Shown here in pieces: positions 25,057 through 33,843 of a stretch of DNA of 54,369 nucleotides (positions are counted from its first letter, which is position 1; each line of letters opens with the position of its first letter). The stretch is taken from contig NZ_JARZHH010000076.1 of assembly GCF_029946515.1 (NCBI RefSeq), positions 1-54,369 of the forward strand, in the 5' to 3' direction. The notes below the pieces were generated by a model. It worked only from the letters and a program-made list of their open reading frames with translations. It was not told the DNA's origin and ran no database searches. Both the position numbers and the translations under genes were made by a program. The stretch is from Polyangium sp. 6x1 (lineage in GTDB: Bacteria > Myxococcota_A > Polyangia > Polyangiales > Polyangiaceae).

Positions 25057-25806
25057 TCAGCCCGCGATGCGAGCGAGCTCTTCTTCGGAGACGTCGAAGT
25101 CGGCGTAGACGTTCTGCACGTCGTCGTGATCGTCGAGCGTGTCGAAGAGGTTCAAGCAGACCTCGGCGTCACGCCCCTCGACCTGCTTCTTGTTCTTCGG
25201 GATGTACGCCGGTCCGCTCGACTTCACCGCGATCTTCGCGTCCTCGAGCGCCTTCACGACGGGGTCGATGACGTCGACGCTGCACGTCACCTGCCACTCC
25301 TCGCCCTGGTCGGTGTAGTCGTCGGCGCCCGCGCCCACGGCGATCTCCATGAGCTGGTCCTCGGTCGCGGCGTCCTTCGCGAGCGTGAGGAGGCCCTTGC
25401 GATCGAAGGCCCACATCGCCGAGCCGCCCGAGCCCATCTGGCCGTTGTTCTTCTCGAACACCTTGCGGATCTCGGCGACGGTGCGGTTCTTGTTGTCCGT
25501 CATCACGTCGACGATGAAGAGCGTGCCGCCGGGGCCCGTGCCCTCGTAGACGATCTCCTCGTAGTTCACGCCCTCCATCTCGCCGGTGCCGCGCTGGATC
25601 GCCCGCTTGATGTTGTCGGCGGTCATCGCCTGGCCGCGCGCGTCGGCAACGGCCTTCCGCAAACGCGGGTTGCCGTCGACGTTGCCCCCGCCCATGCGCG
25701 CCGCGACGGTGATCTCTTTGATCAGCTTGGTGAAGATCTTGCCGCGCTTCGCGTCGAGCGCGCCCTTCTTCCGCTTGATCGTGGCCCATTTGGAGTGGCC
25801 GCTCAT
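25057..25806 (-). CDS. yebC: YebC/PmpR-family protein
   Basis: 249 residues over the full length of the family. Conserved blocks are the N-terminal MSGHSKWATIKRKKGALDAKR, NPRLRKAVADAR, NIKRAI, YEGYGP-like YEGTGPGG and NVYADFDV at the C-terminus. Members have been described as DNA-binding regulators and, more recently, as factors that relieve ribosome stalling at proline-rich motifs; this genome, with its many poly-Pro linkers, would benefit from the latter (inference). GGAGCAGGGAAGG before the ATG at 25806 marks the start. It is divergent from thrS; the 272 bases between must hold both promoters. Confidence 0.93.
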   Translation of the reverse strand: MSGHSKWATIKRKKGALDAKRGKIFTKLIKEITVAARMGGGNVDGNPRLRKAVADARGQAMTADNIKRAIQRGTGEMEGVNYEEIVYEGTGPGGTLFIVDVMTDNKNRTVAEIRKVFEKNNGQMGSGGSAMWAFDRKGLLTLAKDAATEDQLMEIAVGAGADDYTDQGEEWQVTCSVDVIDPVVKALEDAKIAVKSSGPAYIPKNKKQVEGRDAEVCLNLFDTLDDHDDVQNVYADFDVSEEELARIAG

Positions 25807-26078
25807 GCCTTCCCTGCTCCTCGAAAGTGTGCGCCCGGGGCGCACCGCGCCGTAAAGCGCGCGGAAGGTAGCGAGACGTCCTCCCGGAGGCAACCTCGGC
25901 CTGCGCTCCCCCGGGCGTTTTTCCGACCCGGAGGCGGCCAGCGCGGGCGGACCTCGCTTGCTTTCAGGGCCGCGGTGGCGCACGTTCTGCGGCCCAAACA
26001 CGAGCTTTCTGCTGGCCGGGGCCTCGACCGAGAGGGCTCGGCCGGTGGACAGGCCGAGCCAACCGAGAGATCCGAGTC

Positions 26079-27908
26079 ATGCCCGTCATCGAAGAAAAAC
26101 CCCAGGACGAGAAGCTGTTTCGCATCCGCCACTCGCTCGCTCACGTCATGGCGCAGGCGGTCCAGACGCTCTACCCGGGGACGAAGCTCGGGTTCGGCCC
26201 GGCGATCGACGACGGTTTCTACTACGACTTCATCCTGCCGAAGACGGTGAGCGACACGGAGCTGCCCGCCATCGAGGCGAAGATGCGCGAGATCATCGCG
26301 GCGGCGCAGACGTTCTCGCACGAGGACCTGCCCCTCGACGCGGCCCTCGCGCGCATCGAAGGCCAGATGGGCGAGCCCTTCAAGGCCGAGTACGCGCGGG
26401 AGCTCGCGAGCAAGAAGGGCCACCGGGAAATTAGTTTCTATTCAAACGGTGGCTTCGTCGACATGTGCGAAGGTCCGCACGTCTCGTCCACGAGCGACAT
26501 CCCGGCGGACGCGTTCAAGCTGCACGCGCTGGCGGGCGCGTACTGGCGCGGCGACGAGCGCAACGCGATGATGACGCGCATCTACGGCTACGCGTTCAAC
26601 ACGAAGGCGGAGCTCGACGAGTACGTCGCGGCCGTGGAGCAGGCCAAGCAGCGCGACCACCGCAAGCTCGGGCAGGAGCTTCGCATCTACGCGATCCGCG
26701 ACGAGATCGGCAAGGGCCTGCCGCTCTGGCTGCCGAACGGCGCGGCGATCCGACACGAGCTCGAGAAGCTCGCGCACGAGATGGAGTTCCGCGCGGGCTA
26801 CAAGAAGGTCGCGACGCCGCACATCACGAAGCGCGGCCTCTTCGAGACCTCGGGCCACATCCCGCTCTACGAGGACGGCATGTACCCGCCGATGGTCCTC
26901 GAAGAAGAGGGGCGCGGCGCGGGCGGGCCCGAGGAGTCGTACTACCTCAAGCCGATGAACTGCCCGCACCACCACATGGTGTTCGCGTCCGAGAGGCACT
27001 CGTACCGCGATCTGCCGCTGCGCTACACCGAGTACGGCTCGGTCTACCGCTTCGAGCGCGCGGGCGCGCTCCAGGGCCTCACCCGCGTGCGCGGCATGAC
27101 GATGAACGACGCGCACATCTACGTGACGCCCGAGCAGCTCAAGGAGGAGTTCCAGGCCGTCATGAAGCTCCACGAGCGGTACTACTCGCTGTTCGGATTG
27201 ACGAACTACTTCATGCGCCTGTCGCTCTGGGATCCGGCGGATCCGAAGCGCGGCGCGAAGTACGTCGACGATCCGGAGAACTGGGCGCTGTCGGAGCGGC
27301 TCGTGACGGAAGCGCTCGAGGAGATGGGCGCGAACTACAAGCTCTCGCCCGGCGAGGCCGCGTTCTACGGGCCGAAGGTGGACTTCCAGTTCATCACCGT
27401 GACGGGCCGCGAGTTCACGCTCTCCACGAACCAGCTCGATTTCGCGGTCCCGCCGCGGTTCGGGCTCGCGTACACGGACAAGGACGGCAAGGAGAAGACG
27501 CCGTACTGCATCCACCGCGCGCCGATGGGCACGCACGAGCGCTTCATCGCGTTCCTCATCGAGCACTTCGGCGGCGCGTTCCCGACGTGGCTCGCGCCGG
27601 TGCAGGTCGTGGTCATCCCCGTGAGCGACAAGTTCCTCGCGTACGGCAAGAAGATCGAGGCGCTGCTCCGCGAGGACCTCGTGCGCGTGGAGCTCGACAC
27701 GAGCTCGGCCACGATGGGCAAGAAGATCCAGGAGGGCGCGACGCGCAAGATCCCGATCCTGCTCGTCGTCGGCGGAAAGGAAGAGACGGAGCAGACGGTG
27801 ACCGTGCGCAGGTACGGCATCAAGGAGCAGAAGGCGATGCCGCTCGCGAGCTTCGTCGAGATGCTGTCGCAGGAGATCAAGGAGCGGCGCCACGTGAAGT
27901 CGTGGTAA
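26079..27908 (+). CDS. thrS: Threonyl-tRNA synthetase without TGS domain
   Basis: 609 residues. The protein starts directly with the N2 editing domain (HSLAHVMAQAV at residues 18-28, with the HxxxH metal site, and a later FVDMCEGPH), then the class II catalytic core: motif 2 region RYTEYGSVYRFE, zinc ligands Cys in MNCPHHH and later His residues, and motif 3 APMGTHERFIAFLIEH. The anticodon-binding domain ends the protein. It charges tRNA-Thr with threonine and clears misacylated Ser. The short N-terminal TGS/N1 domain (about 60 residues in E. coli ThrRS) is absent. ATG 26079 is preceded by GAGAGATCCGAG. It is followed by a lipoprotein gene 17 bases downstream. Confidence 0.95.
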   Translation: MPVIEEKPQDEKLFRIRHSLAHVMAQAVQTLYPGTKLGFGPAIDDGFYYDFILPKTVSDTELPAIEAKMREIIAAAQTFSHEDLPLDAALARIEGQMGEPFKAEYARELASKKGHREISFYSNGGFVDMCEGPHVSSTSDIPADAFKLHALAGAYWRGDERNAMMTRIYGYAFNTKAELDEYVAAVEQAKQRDHRKLGQELRIYAIRDEIGKGLPLWLPNGAAIRHELEKLAHEMEFRAGYKKVATPHITKRGLFETSGHIPLYEDGMYPPMVLEEEGRGAGGPEESYYLKPMNCPHHHMVFASERHSYRDLPLRYTEYGSVYRFERAGALQGLTRVRGMTMNDAHIYVTPEQLKEEFQAVMKLHERYYSLFGLTNYFMRLSLWDPADPKRGAKYVDDPENWALSERLVTEALEEMGANYKLSPGEAAFYGPKVDFQFITVTGREFTLSTNQLDFAVPPRFGLAYTDKDGKEKTPYCIHRAPMGTHERFIAFLIEHFGGAFPTWLAPVQVVVIPVSDKFLAYGKKIEALLREDLVRVELDTSSATMGKKIQEGATRKIPILLVVGGKEETEQTVTVRRYGIKEQKAMPLASFVEMLSQEIKERRHVKSW

Positions 27909-27924
27909 TTTCCGGGGGGACTCG

Positions 27925-29271
27925 ATGATCCCCCCGGCGCGCCTCGCTTCGTTCGGTAGAGAGGCGCAAGCGCTCGCGCTCCTGATCTTCGCGCCCCTTT
28001 CGGGATGCGTCCTCCTCACCGACGTCGACGAACGTCGGATCCCCAAAGACACCACCTCGTCCGCGTCGTCCTCGTCCTCCAGCGCGTCCTCGTCCTCCGC
28101 GTCCACCGGCGCGGGGGGCGAAGGCGGGCAAGGCGGCGCTGGCGGCGCGCCTTCGTGCGTGAGCGATGGCGATTGTCCGGGGCTCGCCTCCGCGTGTGGC
28201 GAGCCGCGGTGCTTCGAGGACGGCCGCTGCGGCTTCGACAACCAGCCGATCGGCGCGCCCTGCGACGAGGGCGGGGCCGCGTGCGACGGCAAGGGTCATT
28301 GCGTGGAGTGCACGGCCGGCGCGCACTGCGCGAGCGGGAAATGCGGGCCGGATCGGACCTGCCTCCCGCCGACGTGCAGCGACGCGATCGAGAACGGCGA
28401 CGAGACGGACGTCGATTGCGGCGGGTCATGCGTCGCGAAGTGCGGGCCGGGCTCGGGCTGCGGCGTGGACGACGATTGCGTCGGCGGATTCTGCGAAGCG
28501 GGCACGTGCGCGCCGACGTGCAAGGACGGCGCTCGGAATGGCGAGGAGACGGGCGCGGATTGCGGCGGGCCCACGTGTCCCGCGTGCCCGCTCGGCGTGG
28601 CCTGCGAGATCGACGCGGATTGTGTCTCGGGCTTCTGCGAGGCCTCCGTCTGCGCGGCGATCCCGACCTGCTCGGACGGCGCGAAGAACGGCGGCGAGAC
28701 GGACGTCGATTGCGGCGGGCCGGACTGCGTGAAATGCGGCGTGGGCGGGACGTGCGGGGGCGCGGTCGATTGCGTGACCGCGTCGTGCGTGGACGGGGTG
28801 TGCGCGGGGCCGACCTGCTCGGACGGCATGAAGAACGGGGACGAGGCCGGAATCGATTGCGGCGCGGTTTGTCCGACCGGATGCGCGCCGGGCGCGCCTT
28901 GCGTGAACGGGATCGATTGCGCGAGCAAGATCTGCGAGGGCCCGGCGGGCAGCGCCGTCTGCGCCGCGCCCTCCTGCTTCGACGGCGAGATGAACGGCGA
29001 CGAGACGGCCTACGACTGCGGCGGCTCGTGCGACGTGAAATGCCCGCCGTTCTACCCGTGCCTCGTCCACGCCGATTGCAAGGGCGGCCTGTGTGATCCC
29101 GAAAAGCTCACGTGCACGCCGACGTGCACCGACGGCTACCAGAACGGCGGCGAGACGGACCCGGATTGCGGCGGCCCGTGCGCGAAAAAATGCCCCGAGG
29201 GCGGCCATTGTCTCACGAGCCTCGATTGCGTCCCCGACTTTTACTGCTTCCAGGGGCATTGCTTGCCATGA
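27925..29271 (+). CDS. Lipoprotein with tandem Cys-rich repeats
   Basis: 448 residues. The signal peptide ends in a lipobox (LSGC, about residue 28), and a Ser/Ala-rich linker with Gly-Glu-Gly blocks follows. The rest is a string of about six repeats of roughly 45 residues with the consensus CSDGxxNGxETDVDCGGxC, KC, C, DC, SGFC. This Asp/Asn/Cys-rich repeat is common in Polyangiales surface proteins and probably forms small disulphide-linked, possibly calcium-binding modules. No enzymatic motif is seen. GGGGGGA lies just before the ATG at 27925. Its stop overlaps the next start (ATGA), so this gene, the Asp-box protein and the zinc-ribbon gene form an operon, perhaps behind thrS. Confidence 0.82.
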   Translation: MIPPARLASFGREAQALALLIFAPLSGCVLLTDVDERRIPKDTTSSASSSSSSASSSSASTGAGGEGGQGGAGGAPSCVSDGDCPGLASACGEPRCFEDGRCGFDNQPIGAPCDEGGAACDGKGHCVECTAGAHCASGKCGPDRTCLPPTCSDAIENGDETDVDCGGSCVAKCGPGSGCGVDDDCVGGFCEAGTCAPTCKDGARNGEETGADCGGPTCPACPLGVACEIDADCVSGFCEASVCAAIPTCSDGAKNGGETDVDCGGPDCVKCGVGGTCGGAVDCVTASCVDGVCAGPTCSDGMKNGDEAGIDCGAVCPTGCAPGAPCVNGIDCASKICEGPAGSAVCAAPSCFDGEMNGDETAYDCGGSCDVKCPPFYPCLVHADCKGGLCDPEKLTCTPTCTDGYQNGGETDPDCGGPCAKKCPEGGHCLTSLDCVPDFYCFQGHCLP

Positions 29272-30632
29272 GGCGCCTCGGAGGCCTCGCCGCCCTCGTC
29301 GCGCTCGCCCTGCCTTCGGGCCCGGCGCTCGCGAATGGTCGATTTCCGTCGGCCGGGCACGTCGAGGTCGATCCGATGGATCCTTCGCACGTGGTCTTGC
29401 GGGCGACGTACGGGCTCGTCGTGAGCACGGACGGGGGCGCGCGCTTTTCGTGGGTATGCGAGGAGGCGATGTCGTTCGCGGGGATCTGGGACCCGCCGAT
29501 CGGCATCACCGCGGGCGGCGCGCTGCTCGTGGGTTTGCCCGACGGGCTCTCGGTCTCGACGCCCGACGGTTGTGGCTTTTCGCGGGCCGTCGCGCTCGAA
29601 GGAAAGCTCGTCGTCGACCTCGCGGTGGACAGGAAAAACCCGGCCCGCGCCGTGGTGCTCACGTCCTCGCCGCTCGGCGCGGGCTTCGATACGCGGCTCT
29701 TCTGGACCGAGGACGGCGGGGCGTCGTTCACGGACGCCGAGGCGGTTTTTCCGGACAACCTGCGCGGACTGACGGTCGATGTCACGCCGGATCCGGCCAT
29801 CGTGTACGTGAGCGGCGTGCTCGGCGGATCGATGCCGATGGGCGTCGTGCTGCGCTCCACGGACGGCGGGAAAACGCACGAGATCACGCCGGTGCCGGGG
29901 AGCGACGATACGCATGGACCTTTCATCGGCGCGGTGGATCCGGCGGACGCGCTCCGGGTGTACGTGCGGCTCGACGGCGCTCCGGGGAGGCTGCTTCATT
30001 CGGCGGACGGCGCAAAGACGTGGGAGGAGCTCTTCGTCGGGGAAGGATCGCTGCTCGGGTTTTCCCTTTCGCCCGACGGCAGCGCGCTCGTCGTGGGCGG
30101 CGAAAAGGACGGCATCTGGCGCTCGCCGGCGCCGGCGTGGGCGTTCGAGCAGGTCTCGCGATTGCACGCGCGGTGCCTGCGCTGGGCGGAGGCGGGCGTG
30201 TATGCGTGCACCGAGGAGGCGCTCGACGGCTTCTCGGTGGGTTTGTCCGTGACCGCGGGCTCGACGTTCGGCGTGGCCTCGCGCCTCGCCGATCTCTGCG
30301 GGCCGCTCCCCTGCCCCGCGGGCAGCGCGACGCGCGTGTCCTGCGAGCCGCGCTGGCCGATGTTGCAGGCGACGTTGAATACGGTGTCCTGTGACGGCGC
30401 AGGCGGCGCAGGCGGCGCAGGCGGCGGTGGACCGGAGGACGCCGGCGTGCCGCCCGGGAATGTCCCGGGGAAGGAGCCGCCGGGCGATTGCGCGTGTGGC
30501 CTCGCGCGCGGGGTCACGGGCGGCGACGCGGGCGCTTTTTGGGCGGCCCTCGCCGCGGCTGGATTCATCGGGGCGCGTCGCGCGCGCCGAAGAGGATTTC
30601 GCTCGTACGAGCCGAGAGGAAAGCGAACGTGA
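29268..30632 (+). CDS. Asp-box (BNR-like) surface protein with MYXO-CTERM tail
   Basis: 454 residues. It has a Sec signal peptide (LAALVALALPSGPALA). Residues 30-340 are a propeller-like series with Asp-box motifs (VSTDGGARFSW, WTEDGGASFTD, RSTDGGKTHEI, HSADGAKTWEE), as in sialidase-type and photosystem-assembly-type propellers, but without sialidase catalytic residues that I can see. A Gly/Pro linker leads to the MYXO-CTERM-like tail: CACGLARG, a helix (AFWAALAAAGFIGARRA) and a basic end. It is therefore probably displayed on the cell surface. The ATG at 29268 overlaps the previous stop, and the next gene starts within its own stop (GTGA). Confidence 0.8.
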   Translation: MRRLGGLAALVALALPSGPALANGRFPSAGHVEVDPMDPSHVVLRATYGLVVSTDGGARFSWVCEEAMSFAGIWDPPIGITAGGALLVGLPDGLSVSTPDGCGFSRAVALEGKLVVDLAVDRKNPARAVVLTSSPLGAGFDTRLFWTEDGGASFTDAEAVFPDNLRGLTVDVTPDPAIVYVSGVLGGSMPMGVVLRSTDGGKTHEITPVPGSDDTHGPFIGAVDPADALRVYVRLDGAPGRLLHSADGAKTWEELFVGEGSLLGFSLSPDGSALVVGGEKDGIWRSPAPAWAFEQVSRLHARCLRWAEAGVYACTEEALDGFSVGLSVTAGSTFGVASRLADLCGPLPCPAGSATRVSCEPRWPMLQATLNTVSCDGAGGAGGAGGGGPEDAGVPPGNVPGKEPPGDCACGLARGVTGGDAGAFWAALAAAGFIGARRARRRGFRSYEPRGKRT

Positions 30633-31003
30633 ACTGTCCCAAGTGCAAAGCAGCGATGGAGATCGTGGTGTTCGAGGACATCGAGGTCGATCGCTGCACG
30701 GCCTGCAAGGGCCTCTGGTTCGACAGCCGCGAGAACGAGCGGCTGAAATCGAAGCGAGGCTCCGAGGTCATCGATTCGGGCGATCCGAAGACCGGGCGGA
30801 GAAACAACACGATCCCGTACGTGCGCTGTCCACGCGACGGCAATCCGCTCATACGGATGGTCGACCCGGCGCAGCCGCACCTCTGGTACGAGACGTGCTC
30901 GACGTGCGGTGGCGCGTATTTCGACGCGGGCGAGTTCCGCGATTACAAGAACTTGACGGTGCTCGATTTCATCAAGGATCTGTTCGCGAAGCCGCGGGCC
31001 TAG
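30629..31003 (+). CDS. Zinc-ribbon (TFIIB-type zf) protein
   Basis: 124 residues with two zinc ribbons. The first is at residues 2-30: NCPKCKAAM, then DRCTACKGLWFD; the second at about 65-105: RCPRDGN, then CSTCGGAYFDAGEF. The CPxC...CxxCxGxWFD signature is that of the zf-TFIIB family of small soluble proteins with unknown function, probably protein or nucleic-acid binding. The start is GTG at 30629, overlapping the preceding stop (GTGA) with GAGAGGAAAG upstream; that reading starts exactly at the first ribbon. It is the last gene of the operon and converges on the 31011 gene, 7 bases away. Confidence 0.82.
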   Translation: MNCPKCKAAMEIVVFEDIEVDRCTACKGLWFDSRENERLKSKRGSEVIDSGDPKTGRRNNTIPYVRCPRDGNPLIRMVDPAQPHLWYETCSTCGGAYFDAGEFRDYKNLTVLDFIKDLFAKPRA

Positions 31004-31010
31004 GCCGGGG

Positions 31011-31619
31011 TCAAACGCGGAACGTGTCGCAGGCTTCGTCCGGAAAAACGCATCCGTAAGGCGGACAGTTCATTCCTCCACTGGGGGTGGGGATGCAGCG
31101 GCGTTCGCGTCGCCAACCGTCGGTCGGTTCGTCGAAGGGAGGAGGCGGCGGGGGCGGCGGCGGCTTGCGAACGACGGTTCGACCCGCATCCGCGACGCCG
31201 GCATCCGCGGGCGCGACGTCGACGCGTTGCGGGAGCTCGGGCAAGGGAGGCGGGTCGCTCGGCGGGGCCCCGACGAGGAAGGGGCTCGGAGGCGGCGGGG
31301 CCTCGCGCACGCGGTCCTCCGGCCGCGGCGGGGGCGGCGGCGGCTCGGGCGGGGCGAGGGGCGCGGCGCTCGCCGTGGTATTGTCGGCGGATTCGGGCTC
31401 GACCGCCGACGATTCTTCGGTTTTGCATGCCGCGCCCGCGAGGGACAGGGCGACCGCCGCACCGAGCGCATACCGCTGCGCGCGCGATATTTCCGGAGAG
31501 ACGCGGGGCGCGGGTGATGGCTCCGCGGCGGCGGAGAGCGCGAGGCCGCAGAACGGACACGCGGGCTCGGACGAAAAGACGTGCCGCTTGCAAGCCGCGC
31601 AGAGGATCATCGTTCGCAT
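31011..31619 (-). CDS. Zinc-ribbon membrane protein with poly-Pro tail
   Basis: 202 residues. Residues 7-25 form a ribbon (CAACKRHVF and CPFCGLAL), cytoplasmic if the topology is as expected. A hydrophobic segment at about 49-65 (ALGAAVALSLAGAAC) is a membrane anchor. The outer part is long, Pro-rich and disordered (runs of up to nine Pro), and a short Cys-containing tip (RRCIPTPSGGMNCPPYGCVFPDEAC) closes the protein; only the six-residue blocks around Cys are notable. I do not recognise the family. It lies between the zinc-ribbon gene (convergent) and ppk2 (upstream, opposite end, same strand, 17-base gap). Co-transcription with ppk2 would be in the order ppk2 last. Confidence 0.6.
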   Translation of the reverse strand: MRTMILCAACKRHVFSSEPACPFCGLALSAAAEPSPAPRVSPEISRAQRYALGAAVALSLAGAACKTEESSAVEPESADNTTASAAPLAPPEPPPPPPRPEDRVREAPPPPSPFLVGAPPSDPPPLPELPQRVDVAPADAGVADAGRTVVRKPPPPPPPPPFDEPTDGWRRERRCIPTPSGGMNCPPYGCVFPDEACDTFRV

Positions 31620-31636
31620 GGCGAGGCGCCTCGGGG

Positions 31637-32467
<831 letters not shown>

Positions 32468-32576
32468 GCGCTCTCTCCTTTCAAGGCCCTCGGGCCACGG
32501 GGCCCGCCCCCGCGAACCGAGCAAACGCAAAGATCCGCCGCACGTCAAGGCCCATTCGTGTATCGTCGGAGCCCGC

Positions 32577-33752
32577 ATGGTCAGCGTGAGCGGGACGGAT
32601 CCGGCGGCGCCCGTGGAGACGAAAGCGCCGCTGCTCGAACGGCTCGGGGTGCTTTATTTCCGCCGGCTCTCGGCGTCGTTGCCACGCGTCGCCGCGGCCG
32701 ACGCCGTGAGCGTGCTGAACGCCGAGGAGCGCCGGCACCTCTCGGTCGTGGTGCGCGGCGCCGTGATCCGCGCGAGCGTCGCAGGCGCGGTGAGCGCGGC
32801 GCTCGCGGCAGGCGCGGAGGTGCTCGCGGAGCGGTTGTACGGGGCCGAGCAAGCGACCTTCGATGCGGCGGCGCGATACTGGGCGCTCGTCGGCGGCGTG
32901 ACGATCGTCGCGGCCGTGGCGGAGATCCTGTTTCTTTATTGGGATTCGCTCCGCGCCGTGCACCAGCTCTCCCGCGCCGCGGGGCTCGATCCGTTCGCGA
33001 CCGGGGCGAGCGGCGACGGCGCGGCCGTGGCGACGGCGCTCGCGCGCGCGGCGCTCGAATTGCCGAACCCGACGGAGCGCGTGTTCGGGGTCGATCCGCG
33101 GCGCGAGGCGTCGAAGCTCAAATTGGCGATCGCGTCGCTGCTCTACAAGGTGAAGGTGAGCGTCACGAATTTCGCGGCGAAGGTGCTCGTCCGTCGCCTC
33201 GCCGGTCGCGCGCTCGTGCGCACGTGGCTGCCATTCGTCGCGGTGCCCGGCACGGCCGCGTGGAACGGGATCGTTTGCTGGATCGTGCTACGCGAGGCGA
33301 AGATCCGCGTGATGGGCCCCTCGGCCGCGCGCGAGCTCGTGAGCGCGATCTTCGATCAGGGAATCACGCCCTCGGCCGAGGGGCGCGTCGCGCTCGTGCG
33401 CGCGGTGGCGAGCGCGATCGTGCGCACGGAGGACCTGCACCCGAATCTTCACGCAGTGCTCGTCGAGATATTGCGACGCGTGGACGATCCGCTGCCGGAG
33501 GGCATCGACGATTCGCGGGTGTTCCTCGACGTCCTTTCGCGCCTGCCGCCCGCGGAGCAACGAATGGCGCTGCAGGTCCTGCTCTCGGCGGCGATCATCG
33601 ACGGGCGCTTCACGAGCGCCGAGAAGCGTCTGCTCCGCGAGGCGCAAGCCGCGTGCGGGAGGGCACCGGACGTGAAGCCGGCCGAGCGGCTGCGGCGCGC
33701 GTTCGTGGCCGGCGCCGGATCGCTCGACGAGCTGATTCGCACGCTCCTCTGA
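32577..33752 (+). CDS. Membrane protein with TerB-like C-terminal domain
   Basis: 391 residues. Two hydrophobic segments lie around residues 58-80 and 97-125 (WALVGGVTIVAAVAEILFLYW) and another near 210-240 (WLPFVAVPGTAAWNGIVCWIVL). The last 70 residues (MALQVLLSAAIIDGRFTSAEKRLLREAQ) have the look of a TerB-like helical domain with its acidic Asp-Gly turn, which in other proteins binds metal at the membrane. No catalytic motif is visible. The ATG at 32577 starts the frame just after the divergent ppk2 start; a weak CGGAG precedes it. The function is unknown. Confidence 0.65.
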   Translation: MVSVSGTDPAAPVETKAPLLERLGVLYFRRLSASLPRVAAADAVSVLNAEERRHLSVVVRGAVIRASVAGAVSAALAAGAEVLAERLYGAEQATFDAAARYWALVGGVTIVAAVAEILFLYWDSLRAVHQLSRAAGLDPFATGASGDGAAVATALARAALELPNPTERVFGVDPRREASKLKLAIASLLYKVKVSVTNFAAKVLVRRLAGRALVRTWLPFVAVPGTAAWNGIVCWIVLREAKIRVMGPSAARELVSAIFDQGITPSAEGRVALVRAVASAIVRTEDLHPNLHAVLVEILRRVDDPLPEGIDDSRVFLDVLSRLPPAEQRMALQVLLSAAIIDGRFTSAEKRLLREAQAACGRAPDVKPAERLRRAFVAGAGSLDELIRTLL

Positions 33753-33843
33753 TCGGTCACGCGAGCGTCATCGATTCCGTGTTAAATGGAAGCGCCCCGC
33801 GCTCTCCGCGAGGGGAGCTCTTCATTTGCCAGGAGGCCAAGCG

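Noticed and set aside
28380-29240. Repeated GATTGCGGCGG-like DNA motifs
   Set aside because: They are codons for the DCGG core of the protein repeats, not an independent DNA element.
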